A stretch of 64,000 nt of DNA from Bacteroidia bacterium (GTDB lineage: Bacteria; Bacteroidota; Bacteroidia; J057). Below, piece by piece: positions 63,889 through 64,000 of this stretch. Positions within the stretch are counted from its first letter, which is position 1. Each line of letters starts with the position of its first letter. The DNA lies in the NCBI GenBank assembly GCA_022760475.1, contig JALEFZ010000088.1, positions 124,001 through 188,000 of the forward strand, read 5' to 3'. The notes below the pieces were generated by a model. That model saw nothing but the letters and a program-made list of their open reading frames with translations, had not been told where the DNA came from and searched no databases. Made by a program: the position numbers and the translations under genes.

Positions 63889-64000
63889 ATGCAAGAGCTA
63901 AACAATCAATTCGATATTATTGTAATTGGAGGTGGAATCGTAGGACTGAGTTCTGCGTACAAACTTCAGCTTAGAAATCCCGATCTTAAGATCCTAGTAT
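63889..64000 (+). CDS. FAD-dependent oxidoreductase, L-2-hydroxyglutarate oxidase-like, N-terminal part (cut by window edge)
   Basis: Only the first 37 residues are visible, starting at the ATG at 63889: MQELNNQFDIIVIGGGIVGL then SSAYKLQLRNPDLKILV. The G-x-G-x-x-G FAD motif in a GGGIVGLSSAYKL setting is typical of the DAO family and close to L-2-hydroxyglutarate oxidase (LhgO). That enzyme oxidises L-2-hydroxyglutarate to 2-oxoglutarate. Glycine oxidase or another DAO member is possible, as the rest of the gene lies beyond the window. Confidence 0.6.
   Translation, partial: MQELNNQFDIIVIGGGIVGLSSAYKLQLRNPDLKILV

Overview
The window looks like a chromosomal segment of a gliding or free-living member of the Bacteroidota. 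The signs are several type IX secretion (T9SS) cargo proteins with PKD, SprB-like and type A or type B sorting domains, a GldN homologue, an S46 dipeptidyl-peptidase, lipoproteins with Bacteroidota-style lipoboxes, few visible Shine-Dalgarno sequences, and the usual Bacteroidota housekeeping genes. The sequence alone does not fix the order or genus. I see no rRNA, convincing tRNA, CRISPR array, phage or insertion sequence.

Layout. 1-9.1 kb: a tandem array of four paralogous secreted T9SS proteins on the minus strand (the first cut by the window edge). Three intergenic terminators in it are near copies, and three members share an exactly spaced ECF-sigma-like promoter. 9.2-12.7 kb: rmuC, a two-gene unit of an EAD11-TPR protein plus an unknown partner, and yjjX. 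12.8-17.5 kb: a DPP7-type S46 peptidase, an SDR, a GNAT and an acyltransferase. 17.5-19.3 kb: a three-gene minus-strand unit of a zinc-ribbon/effector-associated-domain (EAD) protein, a double-EAD adaptor and cutA. 19.4-23.5 kb: a membrane 4Fe-4S protein, an FAD oxidoreductase and prmC. 23.8-32.1 kb: an orphan GldN-like protein, a class II (B12-dependent) ribonucleotide reductase, a PAS histidine kinase and a PhoB/PhoR-like two-component pair. 32.5-40.3 kb: a 2026-residue T9SS protein, a TPR membrane protein, ribH and a tiny lipoprotein that is little more than a type B sorting domain. 40.7-48.6 kb: uvrC, a GMC oxidoreductase with its small subunit, rsmA, pepA and pdxA. 48.9-59.3 kb: a CAT-family acetyltransferase, two SH3-type secreted paralogues, lipoproteins and TPR proteins, a GH3 glycosidase divergent from a NUDIX-type regulator, an alpha/beta hydrolase and small hypotheticals. 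59.4-64 kb: a Crp/Fnr regulator divergent from katG, small proteins, and the start of an L-2-hydroxyglutarate oxidase-like gene.

The most interesting signal is the set of effector-associated, death-domain-like adaptor domains. The protein at 17830-18327 is almost nothing but two different EADs. The N-terminal one matches the EAD inside its upstream neighbour, which has five H-x-W...C-x-x-C-G zinc-ribbon-like units. The C-terminal one is EAD11-like and matches the N-terminus of the TPR protein at 10666-11478. This is the logic of the modular NTP-dependent conflict systems in which homotypic EAD contacts join sensor and effector, but no recognisable ATPase, protease or TIR partner lies in the window. 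A second regulatory observation is a NUDIX-type repressor gene flanked by two 6-5-6 palindromes, one of them just before the divergent GH3 gene.
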